Origin: an uncultured Clostridia bacterium
Lineage (GTDB): Bacteria > Bacillota > Clostridia > Christensenellales > Borkfalkiaceae
Direction: 5' to 3'
DNA: 10,296 nucleotides
Assembly (NCBI GenBank): GCA_944369635.1
Contig: CALVXL010000118.1
Coordinates: forward strand, 1 to 10,296
The position numbers and the translations under genes were made by a program. Every line of letters starts with the position of its first letter. Within the stretch, counting starts at the first letter, position 1. A model generated the notes under the pieces. That model was not told the DNA's origin, did no database searches, and was given only the letters and a program-made list of their open reading frames with translations. Below are positions 1 to 6,652 of this stretch, one piece after another.

Positions 1-19
1 TCTTCTTCCTTGACATAAA

Positions 20-59
20 ATATGCACCTCCAAAAGTGTCCAACTTTTGGGGTGCATAT
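20..59. repeat. 40-bp inverted repeat, IS3-end-like or terminator
   Basis: The arms 20-36 and 44-59 pair over 16 bp with a single bulged T and a 7-nt loop. Read on the minus strand, the arm begins ATATGCACCCCAAAAG and runs into TTGGACAC, which from memory resembles the terminal inverted repeats of IS3-family elements in Firmicutes. No transposase is present in the window. On the minus strand the stem is followed by TTTTATG, so it could also stop transcription of the surface-protein gene that ends at 126. Which of these roles applies cannot be decided from this sequence. Confidence 0.7.
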
Positions 60-125
60 CATTGCCGCGGCGGCGCATTGTTTTTTACATTTTGCCGTAA
101 TTATTCTTTACGGCGGGGGCGAAGA

Positions 126-3100
126 TCAGTCTTTTTTCTCTTCGTTGTTATCCTCGTTTTTATTTTCGTTTCCGACGCTGATTTCGGGCGTTTCCTCGAT
201 GGTTTCGGGTTCGTCGATTTCTTCTACCGTGTCGTTTTCGGGTTCGTCGTCGCCGAAGTCTTCTAAAACCTCGCCGTAGGTATATTCTTCTTTTTCTTCC
301 TCGGCTTTTTCTTCGGGTTCTTCGCTGTTTTCCGTTTCCAAAGCGGGCGCTTTCGCCGCCTGTTCTTTCTTGGCGCGTACCGCCGCGTTGGTCTTGTTGC
401 GGCTGGTGATCTTATACTGCGCTTTCGCGTCGCTCTTTCTCGATCTCTTTCTTCTGATTGCCGCTTTTACGATCAGCATGACGATCGCCACGAGGAGCGC
501 TACGCCCAGAAGGATAGAGGACAGCGACAGCCAGAAGGTGGAGTGATCCACGTTCGCGCAACCTGCGCCCGTATCGGTGTCGGTCGTTTCGTCGTCCGTG
601 GTCAGCGTGGACTCAACGGGATTGATGGTGTTGTAAATCGCATAGACGAACACATTGTCGGTATTTCTGCTCCAGCTGCCGTCGGCGTTGAGGTTGCTCG
701 CCCAAACGACGCCCGCGCTGTAGGAAATCTTATCGTCTTCGTTTGCCTGTTCTTTGTTGTATTCGATTTCTTTTTCGGTCAGCGGTCTGGTGTAGTACAC
801 TTTATCGCTTTCCTCGATGACTACATTCTTCACCGCGTCGGAAAGAACGCTCGATTCGTCGAAGGAAGTGCCGATGTTCACGCTGTCAAAGAACACAAAG
901 CCCGTGGACTTTACGGTATCGGTTGCCTGATCGTCCGCCACTCTTTCGCCGTTCCAGAGTTCCACTCTGTAGGATATCGCGTCTTTGCCCGAAGCCACGT
1001 AGAAGTTGACCGTGATCCAGCCGTCTTCGCTCATCATGTCGGAGGTGACTTTCACGGCGAGATCGTTGTTGTAATCTTTACCGTCGTCGCCCTTGAAGGA
1101 ATGGTTGAGCGGTTTAAGCATATTGTCGCCGCGCGCCGTGTCTACAAGGTATACGTAAGCGGCCGCGTCGTCCGTGACTTTCACGCGCACGCTTACCGTG
1201 GCGTAAGAGCTTGCCGCTAAGGTCTGCGCTTCGGAAGCGAAGCCGTAAGCGCCTGCCGTTTCGTTGTAGATCATCAACGGCTGCGCGCTTTCGCCGTCCT
1301 TGCCGTCGTAATCGAGAGCGGCTTTCAGACCGTCTATGGTATAATTGTCGAGATATTTCGTGTTGATCAAGCCCGCGTTCGGGTTATAGCTTGCGGAAGA
1401 ATAAGTCGTCAGATAGTATTCCATACCCGTGTAGTTGGAAACTTTCGCGGGCGCGGTTTCGATGCGGCCTTTGTCGCTGTACGCCGCCGTAAAGGAATAG
1501 GTGTCTTCCTGTTCGTCGTCGGTATAATCGCTCTTCCAGCCGGCATATGCCGATAAGGAGAAGGTTTTTCCGTTGCCCGAAGCGTTGGAGATTAGCGAAT
1601 AAACGTTGTAGTAATTGACGTTGGTTTCGTCGTCCGCACTTTCGGAATATTTATCTTCATCGAGCGATCCCGACTGGTAAAGGAGATGGCTCACGGTGTA
1701 AGAACCGGTGGTGTAGAGGGAAGTATCCGTCGTGGTCGCCACGTTGACCGGTCCGAAGATGAATTCGAGATAGAATTCTCTCGCCTGATATTTATCAGGT
1801 TCTTCATCGGTGTTCTTGAAGTTGTTTTTGACGATGACCGTATAAATGCCGTCTTCTTCGATGATGACGTTGTCGAGGGCTTTCTGATGATTTTCATCGC
1901 TGCCGTAAACGTCGTGCACATAGACGGTGAGTCCCGTTCTCTGCAGCTTGTCGAGCGTCATCGAAAGTTTGAAGGAAATCGCCGCATAGCTGTCGGGATC
2001 CACGCTGAAGTTGGAGCCGTCCGCTCTCGTCATTTTTACGGAAGAACTGTTTTTACCCTGTTCCACTTTGAAGCCGTCCGCATATTTTTCGGCGGAAAGC
2101 GTAGCGCTCGAAGGAACGGTGCTCGCACCGGTATTGGAAGTCGTCTGCGCTATCGTCATGTTGAAATCTCTCAGATCGGAATAGAAGTAATCGGTGTTCA
2201 TGTCGTACTTGGCTACGTTTTCCGAAACCGTGGCTTCCTTTCTTTCGGAAGAAGACTCGTCTTTGACGACCGCTTTGTCCGCGTTGTCAAACGTGATGCC
2301 GGCGGGCAGGGTTTCGATTTCTTCGTAAACCACGTCGTCGAAATAAACCGTGCCTTCCACGTAGTTGTCGGAGTTCGCGCTCTTGCCGCTGCCGTAGCCG
2401 AGGCCGAGCACCACTTTGACCGTGCTGTCGAGGAAGTCGTTCGCTTTCACATAGAAAGTGTATTGCGTCCAGACGCCGTCGGTAACGATGTCGGAAATGC
2501 TGTATTCATCCTGCGTGACGGAGGAGATGGTGTTGGAAAGGCGGATATTCGCGCCGTAATTGCCGTCGCCTACGTTGTTCGCGGGTTTCATACTGCCCGT
2601 ATTGACCCATACGGAAATTTTACCGTAAGTATCGGGAGAAAGGGTGATCGAAGAAGAGGAAGTGATTTTCTGCGCCGTGCCCTTGCCCAGGGTTGCAACG
2701 TAGTTGTTCAGCATCATCACGTTGGTGCCTTCCGCGCCTTCGTGCGTGCCGGGGTTTTTAAATTCCGCCTTCACGATTTCCGCGGTTTTCGTTTCGATCC
2801 ATTCGTTCACCGCCTCGCTGTCGGCGTCCGCTCCGAGTTCTTCTTTGGCTTTTTCTTCGGTAGCTTCGGCTTCGATGCGGGTCTTATATTCGTTTTTCGC
2901 CCAGTCGAGGAACGTGGAATTGGCGATCAGCTCGTCCATCATGGCGGCAAAAGCTTCGCTCTCGGTATTCACGATGCCCGTATCCACTTTGGAAGAGGAC
3001 GCGGAATTATCCACGGCTCTCGTCCAGCCGGAAGCGGAAGTATAGGGGTAATCTTCCGGATCTGCGGAAGATAAGCCGAATTCGAAATTCCCGTTGGTGA

Positions 3101-3260
3101 TTTCCTGTTCGTCCGTTTCGGTTTTGGTATAGGTCGTATCGTCTTCGCTGTCGTCATCCTGCTTGGCGCAGGCAGCGGCGAACGCGAGCGACACGGTCAA
3201 AAGCAAAACCAGAAGGAACGTCAGAAAAGATTTGAGTTTGTTTGATTTCGTACCAGTCAT
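126..3260 (-). CDS. Large surface protein, lipoprotein-like, with C-terminal membrane anchor
   Basis: I do not recognise a named family; this is a secreted, envelope-anchored protein of about 1044 residues. The chosen start is the ATG at 3260, because AGGTGA lies 4 nt upstream (3265-3270). The in-frame ATG at 3293 sits at the predicted transcription start and has no such site. A basic N-terminus and hydrophobic stretch (9-28) lead to AAAC with Cys31, an acceptable though weak lipobox, followed by an acidic linker. Three modules (about 205-313, 387-529, 660-797) share the order 'SYxxISVxVxx', 'GWxxxxFYV' and 'GxVxFDxV', suggesting jelly-roll carbohydrate-binding-like folds. Residues 100-170 form an Ala/Glu-rich helical insert. 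A transmembrane segment at 909-932 precedes an Arg/Lys cluster and a 112-residue tail, basic and then strongly acidic. The 5' side is divergent from the TauE genes. Ligand binding or surface adhesion is inference. Confidence 0.9.
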   Translation of the reverse strand: MTGTKSNKLKSFLTFLLVLLLTVSLAFAAACAKQDDDSEDDTTYTKTETDEQEITNGNFEFGLSSADPEDYPYTSASGWTRAVDNSASSSKVDTGIVNTESEAFAAMMDELIANSTFLDWAKNEYKTRIEAEATEEKAKEELGADADSEAVNEWIETKTAEIVKAEFKNPGTHEGAEGTNVMMLNNYVATLGKGTAQKITSSSSITLSPDTYGKISVWVNTGSMKPANNVGDGNYGANIRLSNTISSVTQDEYSISDIVTDGVWTQYTFYVKANDFLDSTVKVVLGLGYGSGKSANSDNYVEGTVYFDDVVYEEIETLPAGITFDNADKAVVKDESSSERKEATVSENVAKYDMNTDYFYSDLRDFNMTIAQTTSNTGASTVPSSATLSAEKYADGFKVEQGKNSSSVKMTRADGSNFSVDPDSYAAISFKLSMTLDKLQRTGLTVYVHDVYGSDENHQKALDNVIIEEDGIYTVIVKNNFKNTDEEPDKYQAREFYLEFIFGPVNVATTTDTSLYTTGSYTVSHLLYQSGSLDEDKYSESADDETNVNYYNVYSLISNASGNGKTFSLSAYAGWKSDYTDDEQEDTYSFTAAYSDKGRIETAPAKVSNYTGMEYYLTTYSSASYNPNAGLINTKYLDNYTIDGLKAALDYDGKDGESAQPLMIYNETAGAYGFASEAQTLAASSYATVSVRVKVTDDAAAYVYLVDTARGDNMLKPLNHSFKGDDGKDYNNDLAVKVTSDMMSEDGWITVNFYVASGKDAISYRVELWNGERVADDQATDTVKSTGFVFFDSVNIGTSFDESSVLSDAVKNVVIEESDKVYYTRPLTEKEIEYNKEQANEDDKISYSAGVVWASNLNADGSWSRNTDNVFVYAIYNTINPVESTLTTDDETTDTDTGAGCANVDHSTFWLSLSSILLGVALLVAIVMLIVKAAIRRKRSRKSDAKAQYKITSRNKTNAAVRAKKEQAAKAPALETENSEEPEEKAEEEKEEYTYGEVLEDFGDDEPENDTVEEIDEPETIEETPEISVGNENKNEDNNEEKKD

Positions 3261-3300
3261 ACATTCACCTTTTTCAATGTAGTTTTTAAACATTACGAAT

Positions 3301-3329
3301 AGTATATATTATTTTAAATAAAAAAGCAA
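3301..3329 (-). promoter_or_regulatory. Putative promoter of the surface-protein gene
   Basis: On the minus strand a TATACT -10 box (3301-3306) lies 17 bp from a TTGCTT -35 box (3324-3329). The -10 matches five of six consensus bases and the -35 only three. Transcription would start near 3294, leaving a leader of about 33 nt before the ATG at 3260. This supports the downstream start codon over the one at 3293. Confidence 0.5.
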
Positions 3330-3373
3330 ATCAATCGCCGCATTTTTTTTGTATTTTCCAAATTTATCCCAAA

Positions 3374-3379
3374 TAAAAT
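3374..3379 (+). promoter_or_regulatory. Possible -10 box for the TauE/SafE pair
   Basis: TAAAAT (3374-3379) is the best -10 candidate before the first TauE gene. At 17 bp upstream there is only GTATTT, so the -35 element is poor. A small hairpin follows in the leader (CGCC at 3380-3383, GGCG at 3389-3392). The octamer AATCGCCG occurs twice here (3333-3340 and 3377-3384). The site is weakly supported. Confidence 0.25.
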
Positions 3380-3405
3380 CGCCGAAAAGGCGCATACTGC
3401 AGGGT

Positions 3406-3807
3406 ATGAACAAATCTCTTTCTTTCAAAAATCTTTCCGCAGGGGAAAAAGCGGGTGCGATCGTACCGCTTCTGTGTGCGGGAATTGTTACGGGACTTGT
3501 CAACGGGCTGTTCGGCGGAGGCGGCGGTATGCTGGTCGTGCCGATGCTGACCTTTCTTTCGAAAATGCCCGTTAAAAACGCCCACGCCACCGCCATTTTG
3601 ATCATATTGCCCGTTTGCGCGCTGAGCGGGGCGCTGTACGCCGCATTCGGAAATTTTACGCTTTCCGTGGGGCTTCCCGTCGCCGGGGGCGTGCTTGTCG
3701 GCGGCATTCTGGGTGCGCTTTTATTAAAAAAACTTTCCGCAAAATGGGTGAGCGCGGTGTTTGCCGCAGTCATGCTGGCGGCGGGAATCAAAATGCTTTT
3801 CTTTTAA
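3406..3807 (+). CDS. TauE/SafE (TSUP) family membrane protein, half-size, first of pair
   Basis: This 133-residue, very hydrophobic protein belongs to the TauE/SafE (DUF81) family of proposed anion exporters for sulfite, sulfoacetate or related organosulfur compounds; the substrate here is unknown. Predicted membrane segments lie at about 17-36, 38-52, 61-80, 86-108 and 113-132. The Gly-rich signature GLFGGGGGMLVVPML (34-48) matches the family's conserved motif. Full-length members have about 250 residues with two such repeats, so this is one half, and the next gene supplies the other. The ATG at 3406 is chosen: AGGG lies almost next to it (3401-3404), an unusually tight spacing, while the upstream in-frame TTG at 3349 would add a polar, implausible N-terminus. 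The two halves probably assemble as a heterodimer. Confidence 0.87.
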   Translation: MNKSLSFKNLSAGEKAGAIVPLLCAGIVTGLVNGLFGGGGGMLVVPMLTFLSKMPVKNAHATAILIILPVCALSGALYAAFGNFTLSVGLPVAGGVLVGGILGALLLKKLSAKWVSAVFAAVMLAAGIKMLFF

Positions 3808-3819
3808 GGAGGAATCACT

Positions 3820-4188
3820 TTGGAATATCTGTTTTATGCGCTCGCGGGACTTGCGGGCGGCATACTCGGCGGCATGGGAATGGGCGGCGGAACGGTGCTT
3901 ATTCCGCTTCTGACCATACTCCTCAGCGTACCGCAACACGCCGCGCAGGCAATCAACCTGATTTCGTTTCTGCCCATGGCGGGCGTGGCGCTGATCATTC
4001 ATTTCAAAAACGGGCTCGTCGAATATAAACGCGCGCTTTTCGTGATTGTGCCCGCGTTGTTGTTCGCGCTGTTGGGCTGTTTCGTCGCAAAAAATACCGA
4101 AGGGGAATTGCTCGGACGGATTTTCGGCGGCTTCCTTGCGGTTCTTTCGATTTTTCAGCTTTATACCGCCTTCGCAAACGAAAAATGA
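3820..4188 (+). CDS. TauE/SafE (TSUP) family membrane protein, half-size, second of pair
   Basis: This 122-residue membrane protein is the second half of the split TauE/SafE transporter. It starts at a TTG (3820) supported by AAGGAGG at 3806-3812, which overlaps the upstream stop codon; the two genes are 12 nt apart and surely co-transcribed. The family signature is AGGILGGMGMGGGTVLIPLL (12-31). Further hydrophobic segments lie at about 41-62, 72-91 and 98-118, and the chain ends soon after the last one. The paired order, with matching Gly-rich motifs near each N-terminus, reproduces the two internal repeats of a full-length transporter. The transported anion cannot be read from the sequence, and no sulfur-metabolism gene is adjacent. 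Confidence 0.87.
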   Translation: MEYLFYALAGLAGGILGGMGMGGGTVLIPLLTILLSVPQHAAQAINLISFLPMAGVALIIHFKNGLVEYKRALFVIVPALLFALLGCFVAKNTEGELLGRIFGGFLAVLSIFQLYTAFANEK

Positions 4189-4236
4189 TTTGTGCAGAAT
4201 GTCTAATAAAAAATCGTCGTTTTTTGTCGATTACCG

Positions 4237-4248
4237 TCGCGCGCGCGA
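4237..4248. repeat. 12-bp alternating CG palindrome
   Basis: TCGCGCGCGCGA is a perfect palindrome of alternating pyrimidine and purine in an otherwise AT-rich spacer. It could form a small stem or Z-prone DNA, or be a weak terminator for the TauE pair because GTATTTTT follows. Its function is unknown. Confidence 0.5.
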
Positions 4249-4266
4249 GTATTTTTCGGGATAAAA

Positions 4267-4283
4267 TTGTAAAAATTTTACAA
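4267..4283. promoter_or_regulatory. AT-rich palindrome, possible operator
   Basis: TTGTAAAA and TTTTACAA are perfect 8-bp arms around a single central A. The size and symmetry fit a dimeric regulator site, placed about 80 bp upstream of the ppx promoter. Such AT-rich palindromes also arise by chance, and no regulator can be named. Confidence 0.3.
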
Positions 4284-4360
4284 AATGTTTGAAATATTAT
4301 AAAACGGCAAAAACTTGCGAAAAAATAGCGAAAAATCTGCACAAAAATGAAAAAACGGTA

Positions 4361-4389
4361 TGTACAAGTCGGGAAAAGTATGTTATAAT
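4361..4389 (+). promoter_or_regulatory. Extended -10 promoter driving ppx
   Basis: A perfect TATAAT -10 box (4384-4389) carries the extended element TG at 4381-4382 and lies exactly 17 bp after TGTACA (4361-4366), which matches the -35 consensus at four of six positions. Phased A-tracts lie immediately upstream. Transcription would start near 4396, giving a leader of roughly 95 nt before the TTG start at 4492. Confidence 0.75.
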
Positions 4390-4423
4390 GTATTCGAAAA
4401 TTGTTGATTAAATTTCATACTGT

Positions 4424-4439
4424 CGCGGCAGGGGCCGCG
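4424..4439 (+). other. GC-rich leader hairpin in the ppx 5' UTR
   Basis: CGCGGC and GCCGCG pair over 6 bp around an AGGG tetraloop in the transcribed leader. It is about 40 nt upstream of the ribosome binding site, so it does not hide it. No U-tract follows, so it is not an intrinsic terminator; it might protect the RNA's 5' region. Confidence 0.45.
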
Positions 4440-4491
4440 CATTGGGTTTAATGAAAATAAAACACAAACATTGTAACAGGAGTAAAGGGCA

Positions 4492-6006
4492 TTGGAAAGA
4501 ATTGCGATTATCGATCTTGGTTCAAATACGGCGAGGTTATTGATTGTTGAAATTACCGACAGCGGTCATTTTCACGTGATCGATCAGTTAAAGGAAGCGC
4601 CGAGACTCGGCGAAGGCATGGAAAGGGACGGGTTTTTGAAGCCCGCCCGCATTCAGGATACGATCAAAACGTTGAAGATGTTCAGAAAACTCTGCGACGC
4701 TTACGGGATAGAAAGGACGATCGCCGTTGCGACCGCGGCTGTCCGCCAGGCGAAAAACCAGCGCAGTTTTCTCGACGAGGTGGCGTCTGTCTGCGGCATA
4801 AAATTCAAGGTTCTCAGCGCGGAAGAAGAGGCGATGTACGTCTACAAAGGCGTTATCAACACCATGGATATTCCCAAAGGGATTATTCTGGAAATCGGCG
4901 GCGGCAGCACGAAGATCGTCTATTACAACAGGCGTAACCTGCTCGCTTACGAAACGCTGCCTTTCGGCGCCATCACGCTGACCGAGCTTTTCGCAACCGA
5001 CAATCTCCCGCCCGCACAGCAGGCGGATAAAATAGAGGAGTTCTTTACCGAGCAGCTCAAACGCATTCCGTGGCTCAAAACCGTCGATCCGGAAGTGCAG
5101 TTCATCGGCGTGGGCGGTTCGTTCAGAAATCTCTGCCGCATGGCGAAGATCATGCGTAAATATCCGCTGAGGAACATCCATAACTACGTTTTGAAGGACG
5201 TAGAGTTCAACCACACGTACGACATGCTCAAAAACCTCGAACTCGACAGGAAAAAGAAGATCAAAGGGCTTTCGAGCGGCCGCGCGGACATTCTGCCCAG
5301 CGCGCTTGCGGCGGTTTCCGCATTCAAAAAATATATGAACCTCGGCGACATCGTCGTCAGCGGCAGCGGACTCAGAACGGGGCTTTTGTTCAATTACGCC
5401 GTGCCCACCACGGTGGACAAGCCCGTTTCCGACGTGCTCAGCTATTCGCTTGCGGGGTTGGTGGAATTCTACGGCTGCAATAAGCAGCATACCGACCAGG
5501 TGGTGGATCTGTCCATTCAGCTGTTCAAACAGCTGCGCGTCCTGCATAAATTCCCGCGTCAGCATCTCAAAATCTTAAAAGTAGCGGCTTCGTTGCATGC
5601 GGCGGGGCATAAAGTGCAGTTCTATAACTTCGAAAAACACAGCGGCTATATCATCATGAACGCAAACATCTACGGCTTGAGCCACAGGGACACCGTTTTG
5701 GCGGCGTTTGTTGCGGCGAGCACGTCCATGGAGGATATCAATGCCGCGGATTGGATAAAATACAGGGATCTCGTCGGCGACGAGGATGTGGAGGCAGTCA
5801 GAAAAATGGGCATTATGCTCCGCATTGCCGAAGCGCTCGACCGCAGCATGACGGGCGTCGTCAAGGGCATCAATTGCGATATTTTAGGCGATTCCGTCAT
5901 CATGAAGACCGAACTCGACGGCGATGCCGCGCTGGAAATCAATTCCGCATTGCAGGTCGGACCGGATTTCAGAAAGATATTCAAAAAGAATCTCGAAATT
6001 TTATAA
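4492..6006 (+). CDS. ppx: Ppx/GppA family phosphatase (exopolyphosphatase or pppGpp phosphohydrolase)
   Basis: This 504-residue protein would cleave terminal phosphates from polyphosphate or convert pppGpp to ppGpp; the sequence alone does not separate the two. It has the ASKHA fold: phosphate-binding loop DLGSNT (8-13), ATAAVRQAKN (80-89), the acidic cluster EEE (111-113) that probably supplies the catalytic glutamate, second phosphate loop EIGGGST (134-140), GVGGS (206-210) and SSGRADILPS (261-270). The C-terminal part is the HD-like domain of long Ppx enzymes, with HAAGH (369-373) where a His-Asp pair is usual, HSGYII (383-388) and RIAEALDRS (444-452). The start is TTG at 4492 with AGGAG (4478-4482) 9 nt upstream. 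The gene has its own promoter and a terminator directly downstream, so it is largely monocistronic. Confidence 0.92.
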   Translation: MERIAIIDLGSNTARLLIVEITDSGHFHVIDQLKEAPRLGEGMERDGFLKPARIQDTIKTLKMFRKLCDAYGIERTIAVATAAVRQAKNQRSFLDEVASVCGIKFKVLSAEEEAMYVYKGVINTMDIPKGIILEIGGGSTKIVYYNRRNLLAYETLPFGAITLTELFATDNLPPAQQADKIEEFFTEQLKRIPWLKTVDPEVQFIGVGGSFRNLCRMAKIMRKYPLRNIHNYVLKDVEFNHTYDMLKNLELDRKKKIKGLSSGRADILPSALAAVSAFKKYMNLGDIVVSGSGLRTGLLFNYAVPTTVDKPVSDVLSYSLAGLVEFYGCNKQHTDQVVDLSIQLFKQLRVLHKFPRQHLKILKVAASLHAAGHKVQFYNFEKHSGYIIMNANIYGLSHRDTVLAAFVAASTSMEDINAADWIKYRDLVGDEDVEAVRKMGIMLRIAEALDRSMTGVVKGINCDILGDSVIMKTELDGDAALEINSALQVGPDFRKIFKKNLEIL

Positions 6007-6015
6007 GTTCGCACA

Positions 6016-6038
6016 CGCCGTGGCAACACGGCGTTTTT
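6016..6038 (+). terminator. Intrinsic terminator after ppx
   Basis: CGCCGTG (6016-6022) and CACGGCG (6027-6033) form a perfect 7-bp stem with a GCAA tetraloop, followed by five T (6034-6038). It sits 10 nt past the ppx stop and only 16 nt before the maf start. It should therefore separate the two genes, or allow partial read-through into maf. Confidence 0.85.
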
Positions 6039-6054
6039 CATAAGAAGGTCGTAA

Positions 6055-6642
6055 ATGAAAGAATTTATTCTGGCGAGCGCGTCGCCGCGGCGGAAAGCGT
6101 TGCTCGAGGAGATCGGCGCGGCGTTCACCGTGCGTCCCGCGGATATCGACGAAAAGGCGATAAGCGCTTCCACGCCCGCGGAAACGGTAAAGAAACTTGC
6201 GCTTTCCAAAGCCCGTTTCGTGTTTGAAAAATACAAGGATGTGCACGGCTGCGCATTTTCGCATACGGCGGTGCTGGGCGCAGATTCCGTCGTTGTGACG
6301 GAGGGCGAAATTCTCGGAAAACCCGCCGACGCGGCGGAAGCCGTGCAAATGCTGAAAAAGCTGAGCGGTAAGGCGCACGAGGTCATGACGGGCATTGCTT
6401 TCGTCACTGCGGATAAGACGTACAACGAATGCGTTAAGACGAAAGTTTATTTCAACCGCTTAAGCGACGAATTTATAAAAAAATACGTGGCGACGGGTTC
6501 GCCGCTCGATAAGGCCGGCGCGTACGGCATTCAGGACGGCGGACTTGTGGAAAAAATAGAGGGCAGTTATTCCAACGTCGTGGGATTGCCGCTCGAACGG
6601 GTGGAAGAAATTCTGAAAGCGGAAGGATTTTTGAAAGGTTAA
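6055..6642 (+). CDS. maf: Maf family nucleotide pyrophosphatase
   Basis: Maf proteins hydrolyse non-canonical or excess nucleoside triphosphates (dTTP/UTP and modified pyrimidines in the YhdE-type subgroup) to the monophosphate, acting in the cytoplasm as house-cleaning enzymes; overexpression blocks septation in Bacillus. All family motifs are present in 195 residues, the usual size: LASASPRR (6-13), LSKARFV (50-56), GADSVV (75-80), GKP (88-90), LSGKAHEVMTG (103-113), PLDKAGAYGIQ (150-160) and GSYSNVVGLPL (170-180). The ATG at 6055 has AAGAAGG (6042-6048) upstream at good spacing. In many Firmicutes maf heads the mre/min cluster, as it does here. No promoter of its own is obvious in the 48 nt before it, so transcription may come from read-through or from inside ppx. 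Confidence 0.96.
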   Translation: MKEFILASASPRRKALLEEIGAAFTVRPADIDEKAISASTPAETVKKLALSKARFVFEKYKDVHGCAFSHTAVLGADSVVVTEGEILGKPADAAEAVQMLKKLSGKAHEVMTGIAFVTADKTYNECVKTKVYFNRLSDEFIKKYVATGSPLDKAGAYGIQDGGLVEKIEGSYSNVVGLPLERVEEILKAEGFLKG

Positions 6643-6652
6643 GGAGCAGAAT

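Larger units (their letters stand above)
4189..4491 (+). other. 303-bp AT-rich spacer with curved-DNA features upstream of ppx
   Basis: No gene is seen here. In order, the spacer holds a 12-bp alternating CG palindrome (4237-4248), an AT-rich palindrome (4267-4283), a run of roughly helically phased A-tracts (about 4263-4355), a good extended -10 promoter (4361-4389), a short GC hairpin (4424-4439) and the ppx ribosome binding site. I see no convincing intrinsic terminator for the TauE pair. The TCGC/GCGA stem within the CG palindrome, followed by GTATTTTT, is the closest candidate. Confidence 0.6.

Noticed and set aside
94..114. Hairpin GCCGTAA/TTACGGC as a terminator of the surface gene
   Set aside because: On the minus strand it is followed by A-rich, not T-rich, sequence, so it does not have intrinsic terminator form.
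1686..3074. Long open frame on the plus strand (462 codons) opposite the surface gene, and smaller ones at 543-1220 and 2704-3045
   Set aside because: They lie antisense to a well-supported protein, are rich in His, Arg and Val in no recognisable pattern, and lack ribosome binding sites. They are compositional shadows.
3258..3293. Upstream ATG at 3293 as the start of the surface protein
   Set aside because: No Shine-Dalgarno precedes it, it sits at the predicted transcription start, and it would put a charged extension before the signal peptide. The ATG at 3260 has AGGTGA at correct spacing.
4588..5565. Long minus-strand frame (325 codons) inside ppx
   Set aside because: It is antisense to a gene with complete Ppx/GppA motifs, has no family signature and is a codon-bias shadow.
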